A stretch of 64,000 nt of DNA from the NCBI GenBank assembly GCA_933228675.1, contig OW121740.1:56297000-56360999 (forward strand), read 5' to 3'. Shown here piece by piece: positions 21,890 through 33,385 of this stretch (positions are counted from its first letter, which is position 1; every line of letters begins with the position of its first letter). A program made the translations under genes and the position numbers. Below the pieces are notes generated by a model, which was not told the origin of the DNA, made no database searches, and worked only from the letters and a program-made list of their open reading frames with translations. The stretch is from Stomorhina lunata. Taxonomy: Eukaryota; Arthropoda; Insecta; Diptera; Rhiniidae.

Positions 21890-23610
21890 AGAGCGTATCG
21901 ACTTATATGGGGAAAAAATAAAATTTTAATTTTTTTCGTCGCACATTGGGGTCGCCAAAATACATTTTTCGTTATATCTTCTGCGAGCCGCGGCGTTTAA
22001 AGTTGTACCCAAAAATTGCATTTTAACCGCGAACCCTTCCTTTTCTTGAAGAAGATGATATCCAGGAACAAATAACACTATTATTTTCACTGAATCATGA
22101 ATCCTTAAAAAAAATATGAGACATGAATTTTTTCCTAATAAAAAACATTTAAGTAAAAACTGTATCGTCCGTCGTTATGGATTTTGGTGAAACTGGAAAC
22201 TTTAAAATATTTTATAAAAGCTGTTTTGTAATCCTCTGATTCTCCTCTATCTATAATGTATTTACAATTTTTTTATTACTATGGCCGATTTGCTGAAAAT
22301 TACAGAAACACATTTTGAAAAATAAAGTATCTTCCATTTTTTGTAGCGTCCGTCACAGCACTTTGAAAGCGAATATCTTTTTCCCCAAAAACAAATATGT
22401 AAATTAAGAAATTTCATTCGATAGCACAATCGATGGGCTAATATTCTTTGAAATCTCGGCAAAGATATCTCGTGTACAACGGCAATGGGATACATTTAAG
22501 TACAACAAAATCCGTACAATATATCGTCCGTCACGCAGAATTTGCCCATATGTAGAAAATGTTCTCAAAGATAACTGCCACTATCAAGAGCCGATGTTTT
22601 GTTATTTTTGTCCTTCAAAACGTGAAGCTGAATAATTGAAAGGCACTCGGTTAAGCTAAAAGTTGCAACGATGAAATTTTGTAGAAGCTATGGTCCATAA
22701 AACATGTCCTTTGCACTTACCGTGCCCTATCATATATAAGAGTACTTAGTAGGGTAGGTCGTTTATTGACTTTTGTCTCTGATCGACTTCTAATAGTGAA
22801 ATTATATCCAAATTATGTCAATGGGAAGTGTGCAAAATATTATTGATTTATTTTTAGGATACGAGCCCGCGCAACGGGCCCAAAGTTTCTGAGCCCATTT
22901 GTATGGGGAAAACTGAGAGTATTTGCAGTTTTTGCTACATTTCGTCCATTTACAATTTATTTTAAAGAGAAAAGATAAAGGAATCTAAAAGTGAACTAAT
23001 GCAGCTTTAATTGAAGTCATCAATAAATCTATAAAACAGTTTTGAAGTTATTGCGATTTTCCCCCAAAAATTCGTGTCCTTGACAATACGCCTAAGGATA
23101 TACCGCTAGAAAAAACTACTTTGGACAAAAACTCGCCGAGCAAGGCATGATTTATCATTTTAAGACTTGTAAGTACCTACTTCATAGTTTAATTTTGTTA
23201 AAATATAACAATATTTACTTAGCTTTTTTCATAATCGAAAATGGGTCATTTTTCTCAGATGGGTTTCAAAACGCATTTTTTAATTTTTTGAACATTTTGT
23301 TAAACAAATATTACAAATTTGAATTTCTCTCACCGATGTGTTAAAATAAATAAAAAAGACAATAAAACTCAAAAAAATTGAGGTCGATATCTCAAACCAT
23401 TTTCCCGTACCTCGTGTTCGAATTCGACGAATTTCGCAAAAGGTCATTTTTTGCTCATAATTTGAATAAATGCTTCGTAAATCTTATTTATGTCCAATTT
23501 TAATAATGTTTATATGGAATAAAATTATCCATACCATGGAAAATATAAACAAGTTCTTTGTTTTTAAAATTGGGTAAACTTAACCCTTTTTTTCCGGAGG
23601 CAAAAATGAA
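21890..23610 (+). repeat. Diverged repeat family D, copy 1
   Basis: Several blocks match the 57.8-60.4 kb region in the same order: CCCATTTGTATGGGGAAAA near 22895, CGCCTAAGGATAT near 23090, TTTATCATTTTAAGAC near 23148, ATTTACTTAGCTTTTTTC near 23212, GAGGTCGATATCTCAAACC near 23380, and a TTAACCCTTT motif near 23582. The word CGTCCGTC also recurs at about 22167, 22347 and 22524. The open frame at 23147-23344 is not supported by the other copies. The nature of the family is unknown; it is old and AT-rich. Confidence 0.5.
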
Positions 23611-23749
23611 AAATTTAATTTTTTGTATTTTTTTATTTTTTAAATACGTAATGTTATTAATTTATTACTGAATTTTAATAAATATACTTAAAAATAATTA
23701 TTTTACACTAAGACAAAGTCGTTTTTATTAAAAAGAAATATTTTAACCC

Positions 23750-24262
23750 TTTTTAGACATGGGGTCAAATATGACCCAAGCTTTTTTCTTGCACTTTTTT
23801 CAGCAAATTTTGATTAAAAACCATTATATTTTATATTTTCAAACACATGGGAGCAAAAATTAAAAATTTATGGGGTCAATATGGTCCCCATAAATTTTTA
23901 AGGGTTAATATTTTTTAATAAATAAACTTTATCTTAGTGTAAAATGTTTACTTAATGCCTTTTTATCAAAAGTTGCTGGAAAAAGTGACAAAACAATTTG
24001 TAGATAATATTTGCCAACATTAATTTTTTCTATTATAAAAAATATTTTAACCCTTAAAAGACATGGGAGCAAAAATTATCTTTTGTCACTTTTTCCAGCA
24101 ACTTTTGATAAAAAGGCATTAAGTTAATATTTTACACTAAGATTAAGTTTATTTATTAAAAAATATTAATCCTAAAAATTTATGTGGACCATATTGACCC
24201 CATAAATTTTTAATTTTTGCTCCCATGTCTTTGAAGGATTAAAATATTTTTTATAATAAAAA
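23750..24262. repeat. Large imperfect foldback
   Basis: The segment from about 23846 (CATGGGAGCAAAAATTAAAA) to about 23995 (AGTTGCTGGAAAAAGTGACA) returns as its reverse complement at about 24074-24228. This gives arms near 150 bp around an 80-bp loop. The motif AGACATGGGAGCAAAAATT also occurs in direct orientation at about 24058-24078. No target duplication or terminal motif points to a superfamily. Confidence 0.6.
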
Positions 24263-25891
24263 AAAATAATCTTGGTGTCAAATAATAACAAATCAAAATT
24301 TAATAAAAGATAATAACATTAATGGTTTTTAATCAAAATAACAGAAGTTTTCATGACTTAATGACACTATGTGATTGGAAGGTAGGTTAGGAAATAGGTT
24401 GCGACGAGAGAGGTAAAGTAAGCAACTAACTTTGGGCTTAGAAACCTCGGCGATCGCCAAATTAAGAAAATTTAAGAGATCTGGATGGCTTAATATTAAG
24501 AGCGATTTGTCGTTTTTCCATAACTTCAGATTTAATATTAATGACACCAGCGATCGAAAGCATGGAATGTATAAATTGTCACCAACAAATTGGAATATTT
24601 TTCTCATTTTTATTACTTACTTGTCAAATTACTCTCAAAGTTTTTCTTTAAGACACATAATACGTTCGTCTTAACTTCACTTGAAGACTCTACTTAAAAC
24701 TAATTTATTTCTCTCTGAGATCTATAATTTTTCCTGAATGTTGAACATTAAAAAAATTTAAAACCAATTTACGAATTAATTAATGTCAATGAAGTCTTAA
24801 TTGACATTTGCAAAATAAACGTACATCAGCCATAATAGACAGATCGTCTCGGTGTTGAACTAATAGTAAATCCGTTTTGACAAACAAAATGACAGTTTGA
24901 AACATTAAGACTCATTAGCAAGAAATTAAAATAGATTCAACAAAAAATCAGCAGTCAACATTTATGTATATTAACAAGTTGTATAGCAAATGGAATTTGA
25001 CAACCGAATCGGCGGATAATTATGTATATGAATGGGGCAATTTGAAATAATGATTTTTTGGAAAGATTTTAAAATGGAAACAGAAAATATTTATTCAAAA
25101 GAAAAAAAAATATTTAAAAAATTTTTTAGAACTATTAAACTTTATTTTTTTTATAAAAATAAGATCTTTTATAACAAATTAATTTAATTTATTACCCTAA
25201 TCTAGTTAATAGTATTTAAATATATTTTTTTCATTTTATATTATAAATCTTTTTCCATAAGGAAGAATGTACAATTTCGATTTCTTTCATATTTAATGTC
25301 CTTGTGGAATTTCTGTTACACATATCATGTTTTAAAGTCATAAATTATTACTGTAATAAGGTGCGAGATCACTTAATCAATCGCCAACCGACCAAACGAA
25401 CAGCCAGACAACAATCCAGCCAACAAGTAGCCAGACTTTCAATAAAACATCTAACCCATTACATTCTTTTCGTCTGTCCAGACTGTGAAAAACAACAGTA
25501 ACTGCGTAACAGCGAATATCTGACAAAGACTGAATTCAAAACAAAAGAGTTGCAACTTTTGATTCACTTTATTAAATATTTTGTCTTTCGATATGTTAAA
25601 GATTTGAACTGAGAGTAAATATTAGTTTTCTGTACCGTTTGTAACGTTTACTTATAACTAAACTATGTATGTAATGTTCTGAGTACTAACGTGACCCTAT
25701 TTTGAGGCGTCTAGCTGATACCTGTATGCCTCAGTATATAACAGATCTAGTACCTTTGTAAGACTAAAAATTGACATAATACAAGAAAACAATATTGCTT
25801 GAGACTTACTCTGAAAAGTCAAAAGGAACCGGTCAATTAAAAAAGTAGTACCCATATGGTTGCCAGTCAGGCTGGATTCGACTGGATTGTT
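24263..25891. other. AT-rich stretch without recognisable features
   Basis: No gene or shared repeat is recognised. Two overlapping open frames near 24329-24674, on opposite strands, have no motif. The proline- and glutamine-rich words near 25380-25440 come from simple CCAGCCAAC-like sequence. Confidence 0.3.
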
Positions 25892-26459
25892 CAATAGAGT
25901 GGTTCGAAAAAAAAAAGTTGAGTCAGTCACCCCCTAGGATTAAAGATAATGTAAAATTAATTTCAAAATTTTTTTTTTATTTTTTTACCACGCCTACAAA
26001 TACCGCCCTTTTTGTATTTTGTTTACTGTGTCGCCATCTTTAGTCCAATCATAACATAATATACATCGATTTTCAGAGCTCTGTTAAGGCTACATTTCTC
26101 TCTTTGATAGTTTTTTACAACCTCGTCAATTTATAGTCATAACTTTTTAAAATTCGAGTCGTACCCACCCTAATCAAATCGAGTAAAAATCTAGTTTTTA
26201 AAAGTTATGACTATAAATTGACGTGATAGTAAAAAACTATCAAAGAGAGAAATGTAGCCCTTGCAGAGCTGCGAACAGCGATATATAAAATGTTATGATC
26301 GGACTTAAAATGGCGACACAGTGAACAAAATAGTAAAAGGGCGGTATTTGTAGGCGTGGTAAAAAAAATATTTTTTGGAATTGTTTTAACATTATCTTTA
26401 ATCCTAGGGGGTGACTGACATAACTTTTTTTTTTGTATGGAAGCCGAACCGCTCTATTG
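25892..26459. mobile_element. Foldback element of about 570 bp
   Basis: The left end CAATAGAGTGGTTCG and the right end read inward CAATAGAGCGGTTCGG begin arms of about 260 bp. Shared arm blocks are GTCAGTCACCCCCTAGGATT (near 25922 and 26400), CACGCCTACAAATACCGCCC, and CGTCAATTTATAGTCATAAC next to the centre at about 26173. If the element begins AATAGAG, GTTC flanks both sides. No coding sequence is present and the superfamily is not assigned. Confidence 0.65.
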
Positions 26460-26617
26460 TTCAGCTTTTTTACACCTTGTCCAGTGTCAAGCTAAAATTA
26501 AATTAGTCCAGCTGAAAGCTGAAGAATTTAAATTTTTTGAATATTAAAAAAAAAGAAAAACTATTTTTATGAAAAAGAACACAATAAAAACTTCTGCAAA
26601 AGTGTAGTTTTTTTTAT

Positions 26618-27444
26618 TATACCCTTCACCACCATAGGTGGAAAGGGTATTATAAGTTTGTGCTGATGTTTGTAACGCATAGAAATATTTGTCTTAGACC
26701 CACCTTTTAGAATACCAATAGGCTTAGAATAACTTTCTGAGTCGATTTAGCGATGTCCGTCCGTCCGTCCGTCTGGCTGGCTGGACGGCTGGCTGGCCGG
26801 CTGGCTGGACCCCCATGTAAACCTTGTAATCAAACTACAGGTCGCAATTCTAAAGATAATTTGATGAAATTTGGCACAGATCATTTTTTTTGATAATGGG
26901 ACCATGGCTATTGAAATTGGTCAAAATTGGTCCATTATTTATGGTACCTCCCATAGGTCCCACTTCCCGGAATTGCTATATTGGCCACGAATATCAATAT
27001 TTTTTCATGAAATTTAAAACAAATACTGCTTATGTTAACTAAAATCACTGTACCAAATTTTGTTGAAATCGGTCCACATTTGACCATAGCTCCCATACAA
27101 ACTCTTCTTTAAAAACGCACTAAATGAGACAAAAAATCACTAAAACGCTCGTAAATCTAAAGATAATGGAAATTTTGAGTCTATTTTTTGCATACATAAT
27201 TTTTGTAACAACTGTAATTAATCTGCCAAATTTCGAGATAATCGGTCCACATTTGACCCTAGCTCTCATATAAGTCCAAATGACGGAAACAGGTTGAATA
27301 TATAAGTTTTGAGAAAATGTTTGTATGATGGCAAAATTTAGCAAATATTTGTCTTTACACACGAAAAATAACACCTTTGACCTTAGTGGTGAAGGGTATC
27401 GTATGGTCGGCTTGACCGACTATAGCGCTTTCTTACTTGTTTTT
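26618..27444 (+). mobile_element. DINE-1/mini-me-like element, family A, copy A3
   Basis: It opens with TATACCCTTCACCACC and its hairpin partner GGTGGAAAGGGTAT. The (GTCC)n run at 26756-26771 has grown into a GGCTGGCTGGACGG-type tract to about 26810. The terminal GTCGG/CCGAC hairpin and CTTACTTGTTTT close it at 27444. It is complete by comparison with A2 and A4. Confidence 0.75.
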
Positions 27445-27524
27445 TACTTAAGTTATTTATGCGTTGATTAATTAATTGTTTGATTAAGTTCTTTTTGTAA
27501 TAAAATTACCCTCTATCAAATTTC

Positions 27525-28260
27525 CTCATTGTACTTACTATACTTAAATGGCCTATATCAAAAACCTGTTAAGGTCAAAATCCGAGCATATTTTAGAATT
27601 TCATTCGTAGGTCAAGCTTTGAAAGATTTTTTTTTCTACTTGGCTTTTTCATCTAATTTTCGGACGTCCTTTTTTACGAGTTCATTTGGGATCGTTTTCC
27701 AATACTTTTGTTGCTGGAGTATTTTCATACTTTGGCACATGTCCTAGCCAACGCAGCCGGTGTTGTTTGATGCGTTTTATTATATCGAGGTCAACGTATA
27801 ACTCAGACAGCTTATTGTTCATTTAATGTCGATATTCATTGTTGATGCAAACTGGTCCAAATATTTCTCAAAAAATCTTTCTCTCAAAAACTCCAAGAAT
27901 AGCTTCCTCTGCCTGTACAAGTGTCCATGATTTAACACCATAATAATAGAGCTTAGTTTAAGTCCCTATAGAGAGAGCTTTATTTCTTATCTGCCTGATG
28001 ATGCCAAAATAGCATCTGTTGGCAAGTAAGATTCTACGTTTGATTTCGAAACTTATGTCGTTATTTATGTTGACGGCGGTACCAAGGTAAACAAATTATT
28101 TTTCAACCTTATAGCTATAGTTCTCAACGATCACATGTGGTCCAATTCTTGAGTCCATTTTATTAGATTCCTTCTCGATACTTGAAAAGGCGGCAGTCAA
28201 ATCGCTCAAAGTGCGTCCCATGATATCAATGTCATGTGTTTTCTGTTGAAAATTTTTTCA
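27525..28260 (-). pseudogene. RTE-like retrotransposon relic R1 (end of RT domain and C-terminus)
   Basis: On the minus strand, near 28240-28160, the frame reads DIDIMGRTLSDLTAAFSSIE, the region that follows the catalytic YADD box in RTE-type enzymes (the D pair is damaged here). It continues FVYLGTAVNINNDISFEIKR (28095-28035), NRCYFGIIRQIRNKALS, SWTLVQAEEAILGVFERKI and HRLRWLGHVPKYE (near 27740). This order is characteristic of RTE/craft-type reverse transcriptases. Stops and frameshifts are scattered through it. The 3' end near 27525 is shared with R2 and R3. The endonuclease and most of the polymerase domain are missing. It is a dead 5'-truncated insertion between DINE A3 and DINE B1. Confidence 0.7.
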
Positions 28261-28360
28261 GATGTACGAGTATTAGCTGTAGCATCACGAAAGATTAATC
28301 GAAGCAAATTATTAAAACAAGTTTTTTAATATTAATGTCCATCTATTTTTTTTTTTTTTA

Positions 28361-28496
28361 TATACCCTTCACCAATAGGTGAAAGGGTATTATAAGTTTG
28401 TGATTCCGTTTGTAATTTTTTTATTAGTGATCGTAGACCCCATAAAAATTATACCGATCGACTCAGAATCGGGAGGAGAATCGATTAAGCGATGTC

Positions 28497-28531
<35 letters not shown>

Positions 28532-30890
28532 CTGTCTGTTGAAATCAAGTTTCTGAAGCCCCTGGAGGATGGACCTACATAAGTTATATACCAGATTTTA
28601 GGAAATTCTCCCGCAATGAACGCTATTAAATTTCATTAAAATCGGTTTATAAACACCGAAAATATCGAAAAAATACCAAAAATTAGACGAAAAATTTAAA
28701 ATTTTTGATTGAAACACACTTTTAAATAACAATTGAAACAAGATACTCCTGGTGTACATGTGATAATATATTATATATCAGATTTTAGGAAATGGTTCCC
28801 CAAAGCACTCTGTATTTTTATCAAAATCGGTCCATAAACAACTGAGATACCGCCAAAACACTAAATTTGATGTATCGCAAATTGCCCAAAGTACGCATTA
28901 GGAAATGTTTGTTGAAAAAATGAAATGCAGAAATAGGAAAAACCATCCTCGTAGAGCACGGACATACATACATTTTATATCAGATTTTAGGAAATTCCCC
29001 CGCCAAGCACATTATTAAATTTTATCGAAAGCGGTCCATAAACAACTGAGATATCGCGAAAACACTACTTGTGATGTACAGCAAATTGCCAAAAGTACGT
29101 ATCTAAGCAAATTTTGTTTACATTTTGTAAGTATTGTTTCAGCGATATCTCAGGTGTTTACGGACCGATTGACAGTGTTCTTTGTGGGAGGATTTCCTAA
29201 AATCTGATATATAAACTCCACAAATCTGATTATAAATACCATTCAAATTGTACCGATCGACTCAGAATTGGCAGGAGAATCGATTTCGCGACGTCCGTCC
29301 GTCCACCTGTCTGTCCGTCCGTCCGTCTACCTGTCTGTCCGTCCGTCCGTCTACCTGTCTGACCGTCCGTCAGTCTACTTGTCTGTCCTTTTTTCTGTTG
29401 TAGTCAATTTTGTGGAGCTCCTGTTTTGTCGATATTTTAGATGTTTATTTTGATCAAATTTAATAGCGTTCTCCGCAGCGGATTACCTAAATTATGATGC
29501 ACACGGTAATTTGTGGTAGATATAATTTAGTGTCTGCTTTTTGAACATTATGATAACATTTTAGTATGTATTATAAAACAAATTATAGGTAATCTTCCTA
29601 GGAAGTACAAAAATGCAGCTAACTACATGATATCCGTTCAAAACATACATATGTATGTATGTATCTCACATATCAACGAAAATTTAAATTTTTTAATTGC
29701 AATTGGGAGAAATCCGTTCACGTTTGACAATTGCTCCCGTATAAGTTCGCCTAAGGCAATCTCTTAGTAGCTAATAAATGACAAATTATAATTATCTAAT
29801 TATCTAATTAATTATAATTATCTATCTATTATAACAGATACGATGATGACATTTAGTATAAAGACGTTGTAAAATATCGTTATTCAGGGCGATAGCACCT
29901 AAAATAAACTTTCTAGAGAGACAACATTTGACAAAAGTATTTCTGATATTTTGAAAAGTTAGGCATTGAAAATGGGCGAGCTCGGTTCACATTTACTGTT
30001 ATCTCCTATATAACCCGACCAGGAATCACTTTAATGCTGATAATTATAATTGCACAAAGAACTAGAGCAAAACTTTCCACACATCCATCGGACAGATCGA
30101 AGGAACAATACATCCCAAATATTATTGTTGAAGTATTCATCTTAATTAGTTAACTAACTTCAGATTAATAAGTAAATCTTCAATAAATTTTCCGCCAAAG
30201 CTGATATGCATTCACTTGAAAACTATATATTTCACGTATGTATCTAAAACTAAGAGTGTATACCTTATAATTCTAAGGCTTGTATACATTGACAATCATT
30301 GTTAAAGCTTTGACCTAAACGAGTTCAGAGTTTTAAATAACTAATCATGAACTTTTAATAGTTGGATAATTCGTATGAATTAAAGTACACAACACTCACT
30401 GGGCACTGTGTTTTTGGGTTGTGTGCCAGAATACTTAATCTTCATCAAATCGATGTACTCTTGCAAATCTAAGGGCATCTACATTTTGAAGCATCTTTTC
30501 TGCATCTGGTTTATCTGGTCTATCGAACTTTATTAAATGTTCGTAAAATATGTGTCTATTTTATTTCAAAGCTACTGGCTGGCTTAAATATGCATTCTCT
30601 ACTTGTAGTCTAGTAATCATTATCTTTCACAAAGGGACCATTTTAGAACCCAAGTGAAGCTTCCCTAGACATCAGCCACCTGCCCAACCTAACCTTTGGG
30701 TGCATAACTATTCTAGATGATGACGCCACCGAAAAGCTTTTCTTTTTCCGACTCTTAATTTTAAAGACTCTTTGCATATAATACTAGTATAACCAAATTT
30801 TGCTTGGAATTACATTAAGTACTTTTGCAGCACCATTGGTGAAGGGTATCCAAGATTCGGCAAAGCCGAATATACCACTCTTACTTGTTT
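28361..30890 (+). mobile_element. DINE-1/mini-me-like element, family B, copy B1 (2.5 kb)
   Basis: It starts with the hairpin TATACCCTTCACC / GGTGAAAGGGTAT. A (GTCT)n run (28495-28540) follows. At 29293-29390 there is a second tract made of a 24-bp unit (GTCC GTCC GTCT ACCT GTCT GTCC). It ends with GGTGAAGGGTATCC, the hairpin ATTCGGCAAAGCCGAAT and CTTACTTGTTTT. Length and order match B2 and B3, so this is one element and not a chance cluster. The short frame conserved between B2 and B3 is disrupted here. It is directly followed by the 3' end of LINE L2. Confidence 0.7.
29290..29390. repeat. 24-bp minisatellite inside DINE B1
   Basis: About four units built from GTCC, GTCT and ACCT tetramers give a 24-bp period. 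The matching place in B2 and B3 has fewer units, so the tract varies in length. Confidence 0.6.
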
Positions 30891-32090
30891 TAATTTAGGA
30901 CCAGCACTCAGGGGATGACCCCTACTTATGCAATGCATTGTGTTGGAACTAGGAAAATAGGTTATGGGAAGGAGGATAGATGGAGTAGTGTTTATGGACA
31001 TTTGATTTGAATTTACCTATATTGCAACTGGCAGGAAAAATTTCTGCGGGAAGCGAATTCCACATACGAACTGTACGACTAAAGAACGAATTTTCTCTGT
31101 AGTGTGTTGTTCGGTCTACCGGCCAATCGACCGCAAAGGAATGTGCTCTAGCAGAATGACGTGTGTTGCGTAAAAAAGTTCGAGTTTCGGGAACGAGTTC
31201 CCTGATTTCGTTAGAGCACATTCCAAAGTAGTAACGATAGAACAGTGAGACACAACCCACATTGCAGTGAATCAATAGAGTTGGATACCCTACTGTCACC
31301 GATAAGCACTTTCGCCCTCTCTTGCACTCGGTCGAGAAGCTCCAAAATAGACTTTGAAGCACCGGCCCATACATGAGAGTTGTATTCCATTTTCGGTCGG
31401 ATGAAGGTGGTGTAAATAGTAAGGAGATCAGAAGAAGTGAAGTATCTCTTACACCGTTTTAGAAAACCGAGGCACTTGAATGCTTCTTTCGACACTTGAA
31501 AGATATGCTTTGTCCAACGCACATCACATTGTATTCTCATGCCTAGAACATCAAGAGCATCTGATTCCTCAATATGTACACCACCCATTAATACAGATGA
31601 AGTAACATGATTTGCCGTGCGTTTATGCGTAAGCATACAACATTGAGTTTTCCGCGCATTAAAATTAACTCTATTCGCACGACCCCATTCTGAAATTGTT
31701 TCTAAATCGCGGTTTAATGATTCATTCATGTTTTGTCTCATAGTGTCAACCTCAAGGAGGCTTGGCCTACGATTGAATGAATATGAATGGCAAATGTTAC
31801 AATCATCTGCAAAAGAGTAGATAGGATTGGAAGTTTGACGTAGGAGGTCATTTATAAAGATAAGAAATAGAGTAGGAGAAAGAACAGAACCTTGCGGTAC
31901 CCCTGAATTAATCTTGAACTCGTTTGTGGAGAACCCATCTATAACAACTCGTATAGTGCGATCTCTGAGGAAGCTCGATATAAACCGAGAGAAGTTATTA
32001 CCGACACCAAAGGCAATAAGTTTTGATAGAAGTGCTCCGTGCCACATTCTATCAAACGCCTTGGAAATATCTAGAGCTAATTTTTGGGTT
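30891..32090 (-). pseudogene. CR1/Jockey-like non-LTR retrotransposon L2, 5'-truncated
   Basis: From 32090 downward on the minus strand, one frame of 294 codons covers ALDISKAFDRMWHGALLSKL, SGVPQGSVLSPTLFLIFIN and the catalytic SFADDCN box. It goes on through MNESLNRDLETISEWGRAN to LLDRVQERAKVLIG. A frameshift near 31265 moves the rest to another frame with LFYRYYFGMCSNEIRELVPE, VRMWNSLPAE and FKSNVHKHYS. The 3' end at 30891 abuts the DINE B1 terminus. The enzyme is a reverse transcriptase. The endonuclease and the front of the RT domain are missing at the 5' truncation (about 32090). Its RT core is one of the best preserved in the window, along with that of L4. Confidence 0.8.
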
Positions 32091-32150
32091 GTCAAACTTT
32101 TTTTCCCTTATGTCTAGCTTTTTCAGGATTTGTGTCTGACAACTCACTAG

Positions 32151-32152
<2 letters not shown>

Positions 32153-32234
<82 letters not shown>

Positions 32235-32240
32235 TATATA
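32153..32240. repeat. (TA)n microsatellite
   Basis: About 85 bp of nearly pure TA dinucleotide, broken once by GTT near 32184 and once by GAT near 32232. It lies just beyond the truncated 5' end of LINE L2. Confidence 0.9.
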
Positions 32241-33149
32241 TTGTATTAGTAAGTAGCATTAAAGTATAACATTTCAAAATATGTAATTAATTTTGCAAAA
32301 AGTTTAATAAAACTTGATATCTAAACATATCCGTTTGTCAGGGAACTTTTGGGAAATAAGTTAATGTAGCGAACCTTATATGTTTTGTATTATTTAGATT
32401 ATCCTAAAAGTATGCTACACTAATGCGGTGATCATTAACAAGACAGTAGTAAATGGCATCAATCCTTGAAAGAAGTAGAGTCACACTCGAAAAGGCAGTT
32501 TTCATGATCACAATTTCATATGGCAAGTACATCTGTACCAACGCAGGCTAGTTCCAGTGAAATGTCAAACTCATTGCAATCGAAGAAAAGCACTCTCTTG
32601 AGTGCTTTCATGGAGCTTTTAAGAATAAGGGTGAGTACACATGAATTTATCGATATCACAATACTGAAAAGGGAGTAATTGAAGACATTAGATAAAAAAA
32701 AAAAATCAACTCCAGGAGCATCTAGGTTTCAAAGCATCAATATTAAGGTTTCAGCTGGAAAAGTTTTTTTGATGGTTTAGCATTTTTACAACCAACGTCG
32801 CTCGACAGAAAAACTAAGATCCCATCATCGGCTGACATATTGTGAACCTTCCTCCCTATTCTTCTTTAGTCTTATCCTTCTAGGGCTCGAAATAACTTGC
32901 ACAACTCTAGAAATCTAGATGGTTTTGCAAAAAAAAAAGTTATTGCGACAATTATCATCTCTATTCATGAAATTCGAGAGAGATTATTTTAAAGGTTTCA
33001 AACTGATCTGACTATTTGTTTTTTTCTATTTTCACAGAATTTTATATTTTCGAGATTAAGTGGTCCATATGAACCAAAGAACTCACCGTAATATATTTTA
33101 TTGGTAGGCTAAACTGAATGTAGAAAGAATGAGTGTTGTAAGTTCTTTC
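32241..33149. other. Stretch without recognisable features
   Basis: No gene or shared family is recognised. A short perfect hairpin (AAGCACTC TCTT GAGTGCTT) lies at about 32586-32605. Confidence 0.35.
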
Positions 33150-33385
33150 AAGTTAGACCAACTGATAGGGTAAAGTTGTGGATGTGGGACAGTAAGAAAC
33201 AGCCCAGACTTATCTTGGTTATCCTTATCCTTATCTCAACTGTGGACACTGACCTCTTCGTTAATGTAGTGAGCTAACATATGTAGCGAGTTCTTCCATA
33301 AGAACGATAAAAAATATGGGTTAGGTCTTTGGGCCAGTAACCCTCCTGTAAAAAAAACAATTACTATGAAAAAAAAAAAAAAAAC
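33150..33385 (+). mobile_element. Retroposon 3'-end fragment with A-tail
   Basis: The block with CTCAACTGTGGACACTGACC and AATGTAGTGAGCTAACAT matches, as reverse complement, 45.49-45.68 kb. A run of 16 A (33368-33383) follows on the plus strand, as expected for a retroposon tail. About 47 bp present in the 45.5 kb copy are missing here. The parent family is not identified. Confidence 0.5.

Noticed and set aside
28495..28545. (GTCT)n tracts as independent microsatellites
   Set aside because: They occur at fixed places inside DINE elements, as known for mini-me-type elements, so they are annotated with their element.
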